Below are positions 1-10,000 of a stretch of DNA of 64,000 bases, one piece after another. The stretch's first letter is position 1, and each line of letters begins with the position of its first letter. The notes beneath the pieces were generated by a model. It was given only the letters and a program-made list of their open reading frames with translations, made no database searches and was not told where the DNA came from. The DNA is taken from NCBI GenBank assembly GCA_030998225.1, contig JAPYXD010000714.1, positions 4,402,001 through 4,466,000 on the forward strand, in the 5' to 3' direction. The DNA comes from Diplolepis rosae. Lineage: Eukaryota; Arthropoda; Insecta; Hymenoptera; Diplolepididae. Both the position numbers and the translations under genes were made by a program.

Positions 1-606
1 GTAGTTCAAAAAGAAACACAATAAGAGCTTGGATCACTAAAGGAGATTGACTATTACGCAGTGAAGTCATTAAGTCTTTTATTTCAAGAAGATTTCAGAA
101 AGGCTAAATTCGCCGATTTTGTCAAGCTATGTCGAATCACATTTGGTGGAAAGAGTTTCCATTATTTTACACAACTCTGAGTCGCTGAGACTTGCAGTGT
201 TAAAATACATTTTTTAAATAGCCAAGATCTTCCTCATGTATTTGATTTTTTAGAATATGACTTGTACAACACCGATTTCCAGGTGGTATGAAGATTTTCT
301 TTATGATATACGATTGGATTCGCGCTTCTTTAGGAATGACATTTAAATTTTTCGTGGAGAAACAAATGCAACAGCATTTATGAGTAGCAACTCTCCTATG
401 CAAAGGAATTTCAAAGTACTCAGTCTCATTAACAACTTCCTTCGATTTGACCTTAACTTCGAATGTTGGGTCATCGGAATTTACCTCATAAGGAGAAAGA
501 TCTGTTTCAGTTTCACATTCTGAATCTTTGTCAGAATTATTTCTATAAATAGACAGTCCGCATTTATTACACAGAATGTTATCTACAGCTATTCTTCTTT
601 TAAGGG
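1..606 (-). pseudogene. N-terminal part of a SWIM/DDE-type transposase (divergent broken copy)
   Basis: Read on the minus strand from about 606 down to 200, one open frame encodes a cysteine-rich segment. It aligns residue by residue with the transposase at 14198-16361: both contain an H-x2-CCxC cluster, an ARIQ motif, and a P-x-GNRCC-x-SH cluster. After a stop at 200, homology resumes in other frames near the window edge, where a TSLRN...QALIVFLFEL segment matches TSIRN...QALVVFLFKL in the complete copy. At least one frameshift and several stops are therefore present. The fragment lies in the exportin-2 intron upstream of the exon at 1769 and continues beyond the window. The two copies are clearly diverged at protein level, so they are not recent duplicates. 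Confidence 0.75.
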
Positions 607-1040
607 GGCAGACCTACTTGTGACGTCCAAAAAAAGCAATTATTTAGGATTTTTTTTTTTTTTGCTACACATTAAAATAGTTAATAACAAATGTTTCTCC
701 ACATGAAAGATATGTATCTCAAGAAGATATTATAAAATTTTCATAACTAAATATTGAGAAATACGTGGGATATAGCAAATTTGTGAGGGGTCCAAAAAAA
801 AAGGGTTTTTCGGCGATCACTGCAGCTCGTTACTAGATTATCTGAAATAAAAAAAAAAAGGATTCAGCCGCGTCCCCTATTAAATGTGGCGTTGGACCTG
901 TAATGTACCAGTGTGGATGGGCGCATATATGAGAATCAAAAATGGGAAACAATTCTGCAGATTCCCATTAATTGTTATTGATTGATTCTTTATTATTGAT
1001 TATCGCTGATTATTCCCGGCTAGTAGTAATACTCATTATT
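607..1040. other. AT-rich intronic sequence, no gene seen
   Basis: Contains poly-T and poly-A tracts (about 649-662 and 848-860) and no open frame or repeat I could assign. It belongs to the exportin-2 intron upstream of the first visible exon. Confidence 0.5.
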
Positions 1041-1160
1041 TAAAGAATTTGAAAATCTTTCTGTGGAAAAAATGACGCTTTCGACTGCGCTGGGATTGCT
1101 CGAATCCCAGCGCAGTCGAAAGCGTCATTTTTTCCACAAAAAGATTTTCAAATTCTTTAA
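1041..1160. repeat. Near-perfect palindrome made of two inverted SINE tails
   Basis: Arms of about 57 bp (1041-1097 and 1103-1160) surround a 5-base spacer, GCTCG. The arm carries the motif CGCAGTCGAAAGCGTC followed by a T-run and a TTTCAAATTCTTT end, which is also the 3' part of the tRNA-like SINE at 24415. The hairpin is therefore two head-to-head SINE 3' ends. Confidence 0.85.
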
Positions 1161-1193
1161 ATATTGAATTTATTTGCATTATTTGCGATATAA

Positions 1194-1295
1194 GAGTTTG
1201 AAATTGTCTACGAGGACACCTGTCGACAACGTATCCTATCTGATACGCGACTAGTGATCCTCCGATAATGTAGGCAGTGACAAAATTTCAAACTC
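1194..1295 (+). mobile_element. 102-bp MITE, copy 1
   Basis: Starts GAGTTTGAAATT and ends with the inverted AATTTCAAACTC. The reverse complement of 6475-6577 aligns along its whole length, including the CTAGTGATCCT core and the GATAATGTAGG motif. Two complete copies of the same length in opposite orientation support a discrete non-autonomous element. No clear target duplication was found. Confidence 0.75.
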
Positions 1296-1768
1296 AACTA
1301 ATTAATTTGATACTCATTATTATTGACCATCTAACGATCACTGTCAACAATAATTTATATCATTGTTATTAACTTTCGTTAAATAATTAATAATATTTAT
1401 CAACCTAGTTTAATATCTTATCGACCTAAGGCAGTGCTCTTATTTTATACGATTTTTATATATATGGTAATCAACTGCCTGGCCGATTTCTGGTAATTCT
1501 TTACAGGTATTTTCTTATTCTTATTGCAATGTGGAGACATGCATCAGTTATGTCCCTGGGAGTTTACTGAGTTACCTAGTTATGAAAAAAGTTTTGGAAT
1601 TGTTCGGAAAATTCAAATTTCAATTTTGATGGCCATTGCGCTACTCAAAGTGGACATGTAGGGTCAATGTTAACATATGCTAATTTTATTAAACTGTGAT
1701 AAAATTAGAACATGCAAATTTTTAATTATTTTGTTAAATTGAGATACATTTGTATTTTTCTTTTTCAG

Positions 1769-1936
1769 AGATGTTCTCCATCCATACATGAAACAAGTTT
1801 TCTTGCTACTGTTTCAAAGACTTTCTTCATCTAAGACTGTGAAATTTGTAAAGGGCCTCATTGTATTTTTTGCATATTACATACTCAAATACGGTGCAAA
1901 TAATTTGGTGTCGATTGTCGACCAGATTCAAGCTCA
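1769..1936 (+). CDS. CSE1L: Exportin-2 (CSE1L/CAS), internal exon
   Basis: The exon encodes a peptide containing KQVFLLLFQRL, SSKTVKFVKG and YILKYGANNL. These match the C-terminal HEAT-repeat region of animal exportin-2, the receptor that returns importin-alpha from the nucleus to the cytoplasm with RanGTP. It opens after a pyrimidine-rich TTTTTCAG acceptor (AG at 1767-1768) and closes at a GTAAGTA donor (1937). It enters with one base of a split codon and leaves with two, and those two join with base 2027 to make a Gln codon. Upstream exons lie outside the window. Identification rests on recalled family similarity over three consecutive exons and is strong. Confidence 0.93.
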
Positions 1937-2026
1937 GTAAGTAACTGCTCTTTTATTAGTTTTTACGAAAATATTTGGATCAGATGAAATCAAATTGAAT
2001 TATTAAACACAATTTTCATTTTATAG

Positions 2027-2337
2027 AATGTTCGGAATGGTTTTGGAGAAAATTATTATTGCTGATTTGCGAAAGGTATCCGGTGAAATTGAACGTAAAG
2101 TAGTTGTCTTTGCCTATTCAAATTTGCTTGTGAATTGTTCTTCGATGTTGGAACCTCCTTATAATTCATATTACTCGCAGTTGCTAGTTTCCTTAGTAGA
2201 ATTACTTGAATCGCCGCAAGAAGATCGGGTTCTAAGTGAAGAAAAGATGTTTCCAGAAATGGATGACAATATTGGTTATCAAGCTGCATACAGTCAGCTA
2301 ATATTTGCAAAAAATCCGAAAAAAGATCCATTAGAAG
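2027..2337 (+). CDS. CSE1L: Exportin-2 (CSE1L/CAS), penultimate exon
   Basis: The exon follows a TTTATAG acceptor and encodes MFGMVLEKIII, then a KVSGEIERKV stretch and a GYQAAYSQLIFA motif. This is the highly conserved CAS/CSE1 C-terminal domain of exportin-2. The donor is GAAG|GTGAGT at 2338, leaving one base of a split Ala codon that is completed by the exon at 23088. Without splicing the frame would run on 14 codons to a stop at 2381. The 90-bp intron before it and the 20.75-kb intron after it contrast sharply. Coding sequence shows no lesion, so the gene is presumably functional. Confidence 0.95.
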
Positions 2338-2540
2338 GTGAGTGCAGAGAGTTCATAAAACTGTTACAATTGTTAGGATAGTTTGAAATTATGTATAAGA
2401 ACAACATTTATTATCTAATGAAATGTTTTTATCTTTTGAAGAAGTTATGAAATATAATTTGAATAGTAATGTATAGTAACTTTATAAAATGGTGTATTGT
2501 CATGTTTACACTACATAATAATTTATGTTTAGAAATGCAC

Positions 2541-2660
2541 GGCTCTTTCAGACAAATAATAAGTAATCGGTTAGTGTATCACTTATGTGAAGTGTGAACT
2601 CTGGTTCGAATCTCAACTAAAGCCTATTTTTTCGCGTTCTTCAATAATTTCTTCACTTAT
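2541..2660 (+). repeat. tRNA-like dispersed repeat, copy 1
   Basis: Contains TAATCGGTTAGTGTATCACTTATGTGA, shared with minor changes with 6302-6331, and a box-B-like CTGGTTCGAATC. A GGCTCTTTCAGACAAA motif stands before the tRNA-like part here, and its reverse complement stands after it in the copy at 6301. Probably a tRNA-derived SINE or decayed relative; no intact tRNA cloverleaf is evident. Confidence 0.5.
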
Positions 2661-3074
2661 TTTGGGACCGGGAATTTAAAGTGAAAAATTAATTATCTCG
2701 TTTGAAGACTACTTGCAGTGATTATTTGATATATAGGTTCACACATTTGAGATGCATATTGTTTACACATAAAATGCATGTTTTAATATACATGAAAAGT
2801 TCTCAGAAATTTCGTTATAGATGCCTAATTAAACAATGATTGATTTTTATCTTTGTAATTCTGCTGGCAGTAGTGATTTATTTCAAAAGTTTACTTGTTC
2901 ATATTTCATTTTTTACACCTAGATTATAGTTTTAAAAGACGTAATGTTTTCAGTAAATTCGGAATCGGAAGCCTCAGATAAATAAATAAATAAATAAATA
3001 ATAAATCATCGGTAAACTCCATGACACCATATTAGATGATCCAAATGTAATTAAAATTGTGCATGTGGATTTGG
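2661..3074. other. Intronic sequence with an (AAAT)n microsatellite
   Basis: An ATAAATAAATAA run lies at about 2980-3002. Nothing else could be assigned in this stretch. Confidence 0.5.
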
Positions 3075-3520
3075 GCATAAAAAGCTGACCGCAAAATGGA
3101 TGCCACGTTTGCTGACTATCGATCAGAAACGCTGAATTCGAGATTCAAAGAGTCGTTTTGGTCTTTCAACCGTAATCCAAGCTATTTTTCGCTGCCGATT
3201 AGAGATTAATAGAACATGCATCCACCACTACATGCCAAAATCGAAACAACAAACAAATCAGTGGGTAGGACCCGGTGGAACTGCACCAAAGGGATCAAAG
3301 ACACAACAATCGGCTAGAAATGTTATGGCTTCTGTTTTTTGGGATTCCAATGGCATGTTGTTCATCGACTATACGGAAAAGGAAAAATCAATGAACAGTG
3401 ACTATAACTGTGCATGATTAGAGTGATTGAAAGAAGAAATCACAAGAAAACGACCTCATTCATTGAAGAAAAAATGCATCTTTTTGCAAGACAATGCACC
3501 AGCTCGCAAATCGATAAAAC
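3075..3520 (+). pseudogene. mariner transposase fragment (central part)
   Basis: Frames along this stretch encode AKWMPRLLTIDQK, SKQQTNQWV, NVMASVFWDSNGMLFIDY and, after a stop at 3415, HFFFLQDNAPA-type residues. These are the order and spacing of the mariner catalytic domain. Frameshifts separate the pieces and the N- and C-terminal ends are missing, so this is a decayed copy. No terminal inverted repeats were found around it. Confidence 0.75.
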
Positions 3521-4192
3521 CTAACTTTTTATTTTCAATTTGAATTCGACGCAAGGAATTATATATTTGTTGTCTCTGGAACGTTTGTATAAGATTCATC
3601 CAATAAGCCTCCAGTTTGGTTTGGTTCGATTCAACTTTCGAGTTCATACCAAAGAAAACTAGATTTGACTCAAAGAACCAAAAACCAGGCTTGACTCAAA
3701 TCCATAAAAATTCAGTGGGAAACCGTGACTTCACTAAAATTTCATTCATTTGTTACTGGATTTTTTTGAAAATTACTAAAATTTCAGTATCTGTATCTAT
3801 GCAAAAATCAGTAAGAAACTACTGATATATCAGTAAATAATCACGGAGTTTTAGAGAATTTTCATTAATTAAATTACAAAGCTAAAAGGCCATTTTACTG
3901 GTGAATTGTATTAAGAGAAAATGGTATAGATTTTGTTTTCTTACGGGACAAGAAATTGTTGTACTTTCTTGATTAATAACAAAGTTGCATCTACAACTAT
4001 ATTCATGTCAATGTACATTTATTTTTCTAAATAAACAAACATTGATCATTGCAATTTTGTTTATAAGTTCAGTAGAATCGTATGATGATGCATACCCAAA
4101 TTCGAACATGCATCACTATATACCTAAATTTATCCTAACATCCAAAAAAACTATAATTCAAAATTTCAAAAGTTCAAATTATTTGAAGGCTT
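3521..4192. other. AT-rich intronic sequence, no gene seen
   Basis: Short open frames occur, but they have no recognisable motif and strongly AT-driven composition. Confidence 0.45.
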
Positions 4193-4417
4193 AAAATATA
4201 CGAACGAACAAATCTAGAACAACACAATTCTCTAAAATAAATGAATATGAGAACCCAATAAAAAGGGAGGAAAGAAACAAGAAGGCAAACTTGAGGTTTT
4301 CAACTTGAGTTGAAGGTTGCCTTCTTCTTGCTTTCCTCCTTCTTTGTTGGGTTTTCATAATCGTTTATTTTAGACAATTTTTTTTATCTATATTCGGTCG
4401 TTTTCATATTTTGAGGT
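4193..4417. repeat. ~225-bp hairpin (fold-back) repeat
   Basis: The left half (AAAATATACGAACG...AAATAAATG...AACCCAA...GGAGGAAAG...AAGAAGGCAA) is the imperfect inverse of the right half. The turn lies near 4300-4316 in the palindromic TTTTCAACTTGAGTTGAA. This is typical of a fold-back MITE. No second copy was noticed in the window. Confidence 0.65.
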
Positions 4418-4436
4418 TTGAAATAATTTCGAATTC

Positions 4437-4700
4437 ATGAAATTTTTAACGTATGATGATAATTATGAAGATCGTGTTCTCATTATCATGGCCACGATTT
4501 ATTCTAATCTTCGTATTATAGAAAGAGAGTTTGAAATCCCAAGATCAACCATGGAAAAGGTATTAAACAAAGCAAAGTTCCATCCCTGCTATCTCAAATT
4601 GACACATGCTCTAAGTCAAGAAGATATGCAATTGGATAAGTCAGTCTGTATATTCTGGAGAGGAAATTTTACACAGATCGGGCCTTTTGTGACTCTCCGG
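4437..4700 (+). pseudogene. Helix-turn-helix fragment of a Tc1/mariner-like transposase
   Basis: The frame contains SNLRIIEREFEIPRSTMEKVL followed by KFHPCYLKLTHAL. This resembles the HTH plus HKFHPY-x-LHQ-L segment of the transposase at 37167-37652 (ISQQSVLRILHQHKFHPY). Only the DNA-binding part is present and no catalytic residues follow. The same open frame continues by chance into the mariner fragment at 4802. Confidence 0.55.
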
Positions 4701-4801
4701 CGCCACAATGATCTTTGTAGTATATGGCCAGGGAGCAGCACTCATCGCTTAGTTAACGTTTGGAGTATGTTTAAAGCTAGCGTACCAGTAACTGTCGTAA
4801 A

Positions 4802-4945
4802 AATGGAGAAAGAAGAGTTCTGTGCATTGATGAAACATTTGTATTCAGAAAAGTAGATAGTTGTGCAGACGAAAGCCGAGTTGTCCGAATCTCACAGAAA
4901 CTCTGCACCAGCATCGAAGACCGTTTAAATTTGAATTGATAATTT
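4802..4945 (+). pseudogene. mariner N-terminal HTH fragment
   Basis: Encodes MEKEEFCALMKHLYSEK, a stop, then TKAELSESHRNSAPASKTV in the same frame. This matches the N-terminal helix-turn-helix of mariner transposases, where an xEFRxLxKH start is followed by a (D/N)SAPSxxTV motif. One nonsense codon is visible and the rest of the protein is missing. Confidence 0.5.
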
Positions 4946-6300
4946 AAAATGTGGCAGAATGTTAACACAAGATAGTGCCTAGATGTCTGGTTGAGGTAAT
5001 TACGCTGAAAATAATTTAAAGAAATCGTTACATTGTTATGGAAAATCGCCGAATGACCGCCAGATAAAGAAGCTACGTATTTTAATATCTCTGTTATCTT
5101 ACGAGAAGTTTCAACTTACTTCTAGGCCTGCTAAAAGGGGCTTATCAAGAAGTTTCCAAGAACAGAAAATGGTTATTTTCTTGCATAGAGTCTGGTCCCG
5201 CGTTTTTTATGACCTGAAATATGAGAAGATCAAGAAATTACTACAATGATTAAGATGGTATTACCATGTGTATTACACTCTACGGCTTTATCTATGCAAG
5301 TAATAGGAAGATCTTCAAATCAATAGAGCGATCAAAGCAAGTATTACTATGCATCGATGTAATGCCCACGCAAGTTAATGAATTGATTAACCTGAAGAAA
5401 ATCTTAATAAAGTTCTACTTTAATTGTAAATAGATTTCACTACTACATGGGGACCTTCGATATATACGAGTCATCACTACCAATAAAAAACCTTTTCACG
5501 GTATACTTATAGGTTATAATTTATTAATTCTTTGCATATAAAGAGCGAAAACAATTCTGCAATTACTACCAATATACGTGATGCTTATTAATCATTAATA
5601 TCGTATCATGATACACATTTTTATCCCAATTATTCAACATTCATTTACTAAATTTATCCTCATCCTTTGAAGAGGATCCTTCTGAATTTAACATAAAAAT
5701 TGAAAAAGTTTTATAACAGAATTATAACGTTTCTGACGTGACAGTGGAATTCGAATCTCCAATAAAAAGTTAGGTTTATCATTTAACAGAAATACTTTGA
5801 ACATGATGAGGCCCTTATCTGGCCCTGGGTCAGATACTGGCCTATGATCTGGACAAAGGCAGATTTATCTGTATACATATCTTATACATTTTACAACACT
5901 ATAAGAAAAAAATATCGTCCTTGCGTTCTGTCGGAAAAGTATATTTATTTTAAAGAATTAGTGACAAATAAATGCAAGAAAATTGTTGAAATTATTTTTT
6001 TTTATAAAAAGGTTTATTTTTCTTTCTAAACAACCGATCATGGACATAAGTGAACATGATACAGTATAAGCACTAAAATATTGCTCTTCTGTTCCCTGGA
6101 AATAGTATATTTATTTAAAAAAATAAAAAACATCATCCATTATTTCAGGAGCGTACTTTTACTATGCAGTGGAGTCCATATGGCCCTCACATGGTCTCTC
6201 TAGAGTTCATACTGTGTATAAACATAGTGTTGCCATCTAATGGTAGAGCTTGAGGGCACAAGTACGAAGAACTAGAAAAAATCTATTAAGACGTCAATGA
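4946..6300. other. AT-rich intronic sequence, no gene seen
   Basis: About 1.35 kb without a recognisable coding segment or clear repeat. A 61-codon frame at 5844 is Lys/Tyr/Phe-rich, as expected from AT-rich DNA. Confidence 0.45.
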
Positions 6301-6404
6301 CGTAATCAGTTAACGTACCACTTATGTGAAATAAGGATCCTGGTTTGAATCCAGGCGGAAGAAGATTTTTTTATCGTTTTTCAATTGTTTGTCTGATAGA
6401 GCCG
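6301..6404 (+). repeat. tRNA-like dispersed repeat, copy 2
   Basis: Shares the TAATC(A/G)GTTA...CACTTATGTGAA block and a box-B-like CTGGTTTGAATCCAGG with the copy at 2541. It ends TTGTCTGATAGAGCC, the inverse of the motif preceding copy 1. It looks like a tRNA-derived SINE remnant rather than a functional tRNA, because no acceptor stem closes. Confidence 0.5.
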
Positions 6405-6474
6405 AAAAATTTGATTACCTAAATGGAACTAAAAAATTTTGAATCTAAATTCGATATTTACAAAATAGGTGGTT

Positions 6475-6577
6475 GAGTTTGAAATTTTTACCACTACCTA
6501 CATTATCGCAGGATCACTAGTCACGTATCAAGTACTATACGTTTCCGACAGGTTTCCTCGTACACAATTTCAGACTC
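6475..6577 (-). mobile_element. 102-bp MITE, copy 2
   Basis: The reverse complement of the element at 1194-1295, with terminal GAGTTTGAAATT / AATTTCAGACTC repeats and an about 85-90% similar core by eye. Confidence 0.75.
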
Positions 6578-6589
6578 AGACTCAATCGA

Positions 6590-6795
6590 CAAGCGAATCT
6601 CGTCAACCGAACAACAAGACGGTATGTGTAAGTACGTAGGTATAAAACAGGAGTATAGAATGAGAATGTACAAGATTGATAAAACTGGCTAGACAGTTGG
6701 AGTGTGAAATAAAATAGAATAACATTCCACAAAAATAATAATATAAGAATATGACAGTGACTTAAAGTCCAAGTTCACTACATTTCTCCCGCCTT
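6590..6795 (+). repeat. Dispersed repeat (possible LTR fragment), copy A
   Basis: Aligns with 21690-21880 over about 190 bp: ACCGAACAACAA..TATGTGT..AGTAC, GAGTGTACAAGATTG-like and AATATGAC-GTGA-TTAAAGTC blocks all occur in the same order. An AAATAAAATAGAAT motif could be a polyadenylation region. The family is not identified. Confidence 0.6.
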
Positions 6796-7294
6796 TCGTT
6801 GCGGAAGCAATAAATTGTCATTTTCAGGCGTTAGATGATCGTGAAAGAAAATATACAGGGTTTTCCAATTAGAGGTTTCATTTTGCATAGCCCGCTCTCC
6901 TGAAATTCTCTATCCGCTCCGACAAAATCAGTACCTTCATCGCTGGATAGTGTCCTTGAGATACCACGCTGAAAAGTAAATCTAATGTATGCTGCGATAA
7001 ATGCGTCTGTCGTGTAATCTGACACCAATTCTAGATGTACTGTTCAAGAAGGACAGCAGACAGAAATACAAATCCATGCTTACTAAGATTTATGACCTCG
7101 TCCTTTTCAAGTACTAATGTTGATGGATCTAGCGTAATCTACCTTAGTATTATAATAAAACATGTTCGTACCGAAGAAGTGATGTGAATGCAAGAAAGAT
7201 CATCCTTGTGATATCACTCCTTTCAAAAATTTAGAAGCCACTAACACTTTAGACGCTGACGAACCGCGAGAAGCACAGTCAACTTAATTATTTT
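6796..7294. other. Intronic sequence, no gene seen
   Basis: No repeat partner or coding motif recognised in this stretch. Confidence 0.4.
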
Positions 7295-9040
7295 AAGACG
7301 GCATCGAGCGCAAATTCCACTAATGCTGTATTACTGTCTACTTTCTCGAGAACGTTATTATCAAAAAGTGATGGGAAGTGTTTATTTATTGTTTCATGAT
7401 CGCTTTATACTTATAACATATGAATACTGTAATGAGTTTTCTGATTACATATGGGTCATTCCATATTAGATTGACAGTTGATGTCGCAGATTTGAACGAG
7501 ATAATTTTTTTTCGGTTCTTTATCAACAATAAATAGACACGTATTTTTTTGTTTGGGCAAAAAAAATTTTTTTACAAGTATACGATTTTTCGAATTTTCT
7601 AAGAAATGATATTTTCGTCATAGCAAGCGCACTTTCAAGCCTATTTATCTTGAAAACAATTGTTTGCAGGAAAATTTTTCCAAATTACGAAAATTAGGGT
7701 TTTGACTCTTCTTTACAGAAATTGTTGCGAAAAAATTGTTCAAATATTTTTTAACATACAAAAGTAAAGAAATAAACGCAAAATCGTTTTTTCCAAATTT
7801 GGCTCCTTTCGAAATTTCTTTTTTTCGTGGATTTAGATTCCTTGAAGTCTCTTATAAAATATGACGATTGAATCAATATGGCTGGATCATTGATTTGGAA
7901 GTTATGGAATTTTTAAGAGCCCCGCGCGGCCTCGCTTGCAATCCGGGCGCTTCCACACGCGGCGAGCATTTACCTTTACTTTTAGCACTAATAACTTACG
8001 CCCGGTAAAACGCTCGCCGCGTGTAGAAGCGCCCAGATTGCGCGCAAGGACGCGCGAGGCTCTTCAAGATTCCATAACTTCCAAATCAATGATCCAGCCA
8101 TTTTGATTCAATCGTCATATTTTATAAGAGATTTCAAGGAATCTAAATCCACGAAAAAAAGAAATTTCGAAAGGAGCCAAATTTGGAAAAAACGATTTTG
8201 CGTTTATTTCTTTACTTTTGTATGTTAAAAAATATTTGAACAATTTTTTCGCAACAATTTCTGTAAAGAAGAGTCAAAATCCTAATTTTCGTAATTTGGA
8301 AAAATTTTCCTGCGAACAATTGTTTTCAAAATAAACAGGCTTGAAAGTGCGCTTGCTATGTCGAAAATATCATTTCTTAGAAAATTCGAAAAATCGTATA
8401 CTTGTAAAAAATGTTTTTTTGGCCAAACAAAAAAATACGTGTCTATTTATTGTTGATAAAGAACCGAAAAAAAATTATCTCGTTCAAATCTGCGACATCA
8501 ACTGTCAATCTAATATGGAATGACTCATATGTAATCATAAAACTCATTACAGTATTCATATGTTATGAGTATGAAGCGATCATGAACCAATAAATTATCA
8601 CTTCCCATCACTTTTTGATAATAACGTTCTCGAGAAAGTAGACAGCAATACAGCATTTATAGATTTATAGATTAGCACGTGATGATTTCACTATATTTTA
8701 ATCTGTATCGAGCAGTGAAAAATCACGTAATATTCACTTACGGCTTTTGTTTTTGTATAGATTACAACAACGGTTCCTTTTTTGTCGAATCATGTCACTG
8801 GTCTTTGAAAATAAACTCTCGTGGATTTGTTATGAACAAATTTATTTCTATGATCATTTAAAAAATTATTTTTTTGATAATATATATGTAATTATAAAAC
8901 TCATTACAGTATTCATATGTTATGAGTACAAAGCGATCATAAAACAATAAATAATCACTTTACATGACTTTTTGATAACAACGTTCTCAAAAAGTAGACA
9001 GTAATACAGCATTAGTGGAAGTTGCGCTTGACGCTGTCTA
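7295..9040. mobile_element. 1.7-kb fold-back element with three copies of its end
   Basis: Sequence from 7313 to about 7966 is repeated in inverse orientation from about 8010 to 8664, with high similarity over some 650 bp. The turn is a GC-rich hairpin around a CACGCGGCGAGC motif and its inverse. The terminal block (AATGCTGTATTACTGTCTAC...) occurs a third time, inverted, at about 8880-9040. There it carries the outer GAGCGCAA/TTGCGCTTGACG end that matches 7295-7312. No transposase frame lies inside, so this is a non-autonomous fold-back transposon. Confidence 0.8.
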
Positions 9041-9714
9041 TCGAAAATCGTGAATTCACGCGTATCACTTTACAAAAAAATTAATATTTCACGCAATTTT
9101 TGTTTGCGCACCTTAATTATATACCTAATATGTGCATAATATTTGGTGCTATCACTATGAATTGTTTAAGATTTTTCAAAAATGGCATTTTTTCAAAAAA
9201 TCAATTTCTTAAAAAAAAAAAAACTTTTTTTGTTATTAATTTTGGAGTAAAATTTTTTCTGAAAAATGCTACTACATCGGCCATCTAATAATACGTTTGT
9301 GTAATATTTTTCAGAATTTTTCCTACTTCCAGTTTTTGAATAATTGAAAAAAAAACAAAAACATATTTAGTATTGAAACTCAAGTTCGGATGGGTTTCCT
9401 CCTCTGATGAGTCCCTCTCTGATAAAATTCATTAACTGATATTGATATCACTGCCAAATGTTCCATTCTGAGTTTTTGGCAACAAAATGTTTGAGATATT
9501 TACCTGGAACATGATGTGAACCTTCAAGTAATCATTCAAGTGATTCAAGAGATCATTCAAGTGATTCAAGATTTTGGGCGGAAATTTGTACAGAATTGTT
9601 TGATTCTAAAACGTTTTGCTATTCTTTTTAATGTATTGCTTAGAAAATCTCTGCCTTGGTCAGTTGTTACGCCCCGAGATTAATTTCTAGGATTGGAATA
9701 ATTAATCCTTGATT
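9041..9714. other. AT-rich intronic sequence with a short GTGATTCAAGAGATCATTCAA repeat
   Basis: A 20-bp unit of the form AATCATTCAAGTGATTCAAG is repeated near 9528-9572. No gene is seen. Confidence 0.4.
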
Positions 9715-10000
9715 CAATGGCGCCAGTTTCGGCGGGTTTAAGATTAATTCGTTGGTTCGCAATGATTATTTATATATCAAAAAATTTTCAGGTTCGGTGA
9801 GTTAGATTAATTCATAGGTTTGTAATAATTATTTATAAATCAAAAAGTTTTAATGTTAAGCAAGTTGGATTGATTTTCAGGATTCGAGTAATTAATTCTA
9901 AATTAAGTAGCGTCAGGTTCGACCAGTTGTATTAATTCGCAGATTTGTGATAATTATTATCAATTTGAAAAATCTCTATGTTCGGTAAATTGAAATTGAA
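9715..10000. repeat. Degenerate ~70-80-bp tandem repeat (about 4 units)
   Basis: Each unit contains a (G/A)GTTCGG(C/T)GAGTT-like block, ATTAATTC and GGTTTGTAATAATTATT. They are visible at about 9738, 9790, 9855 and 9920, diverged from one another. Confidence 0.6.

Noticed and set aside
2338..2381. Alternative C-terminus of exportin-2 by read-through of the donor at 2338
   Set aside because: The in-frame continuation has no similarity to exportin-2, while the exon at 23088 restores the conserved C-terminus in the right phase.
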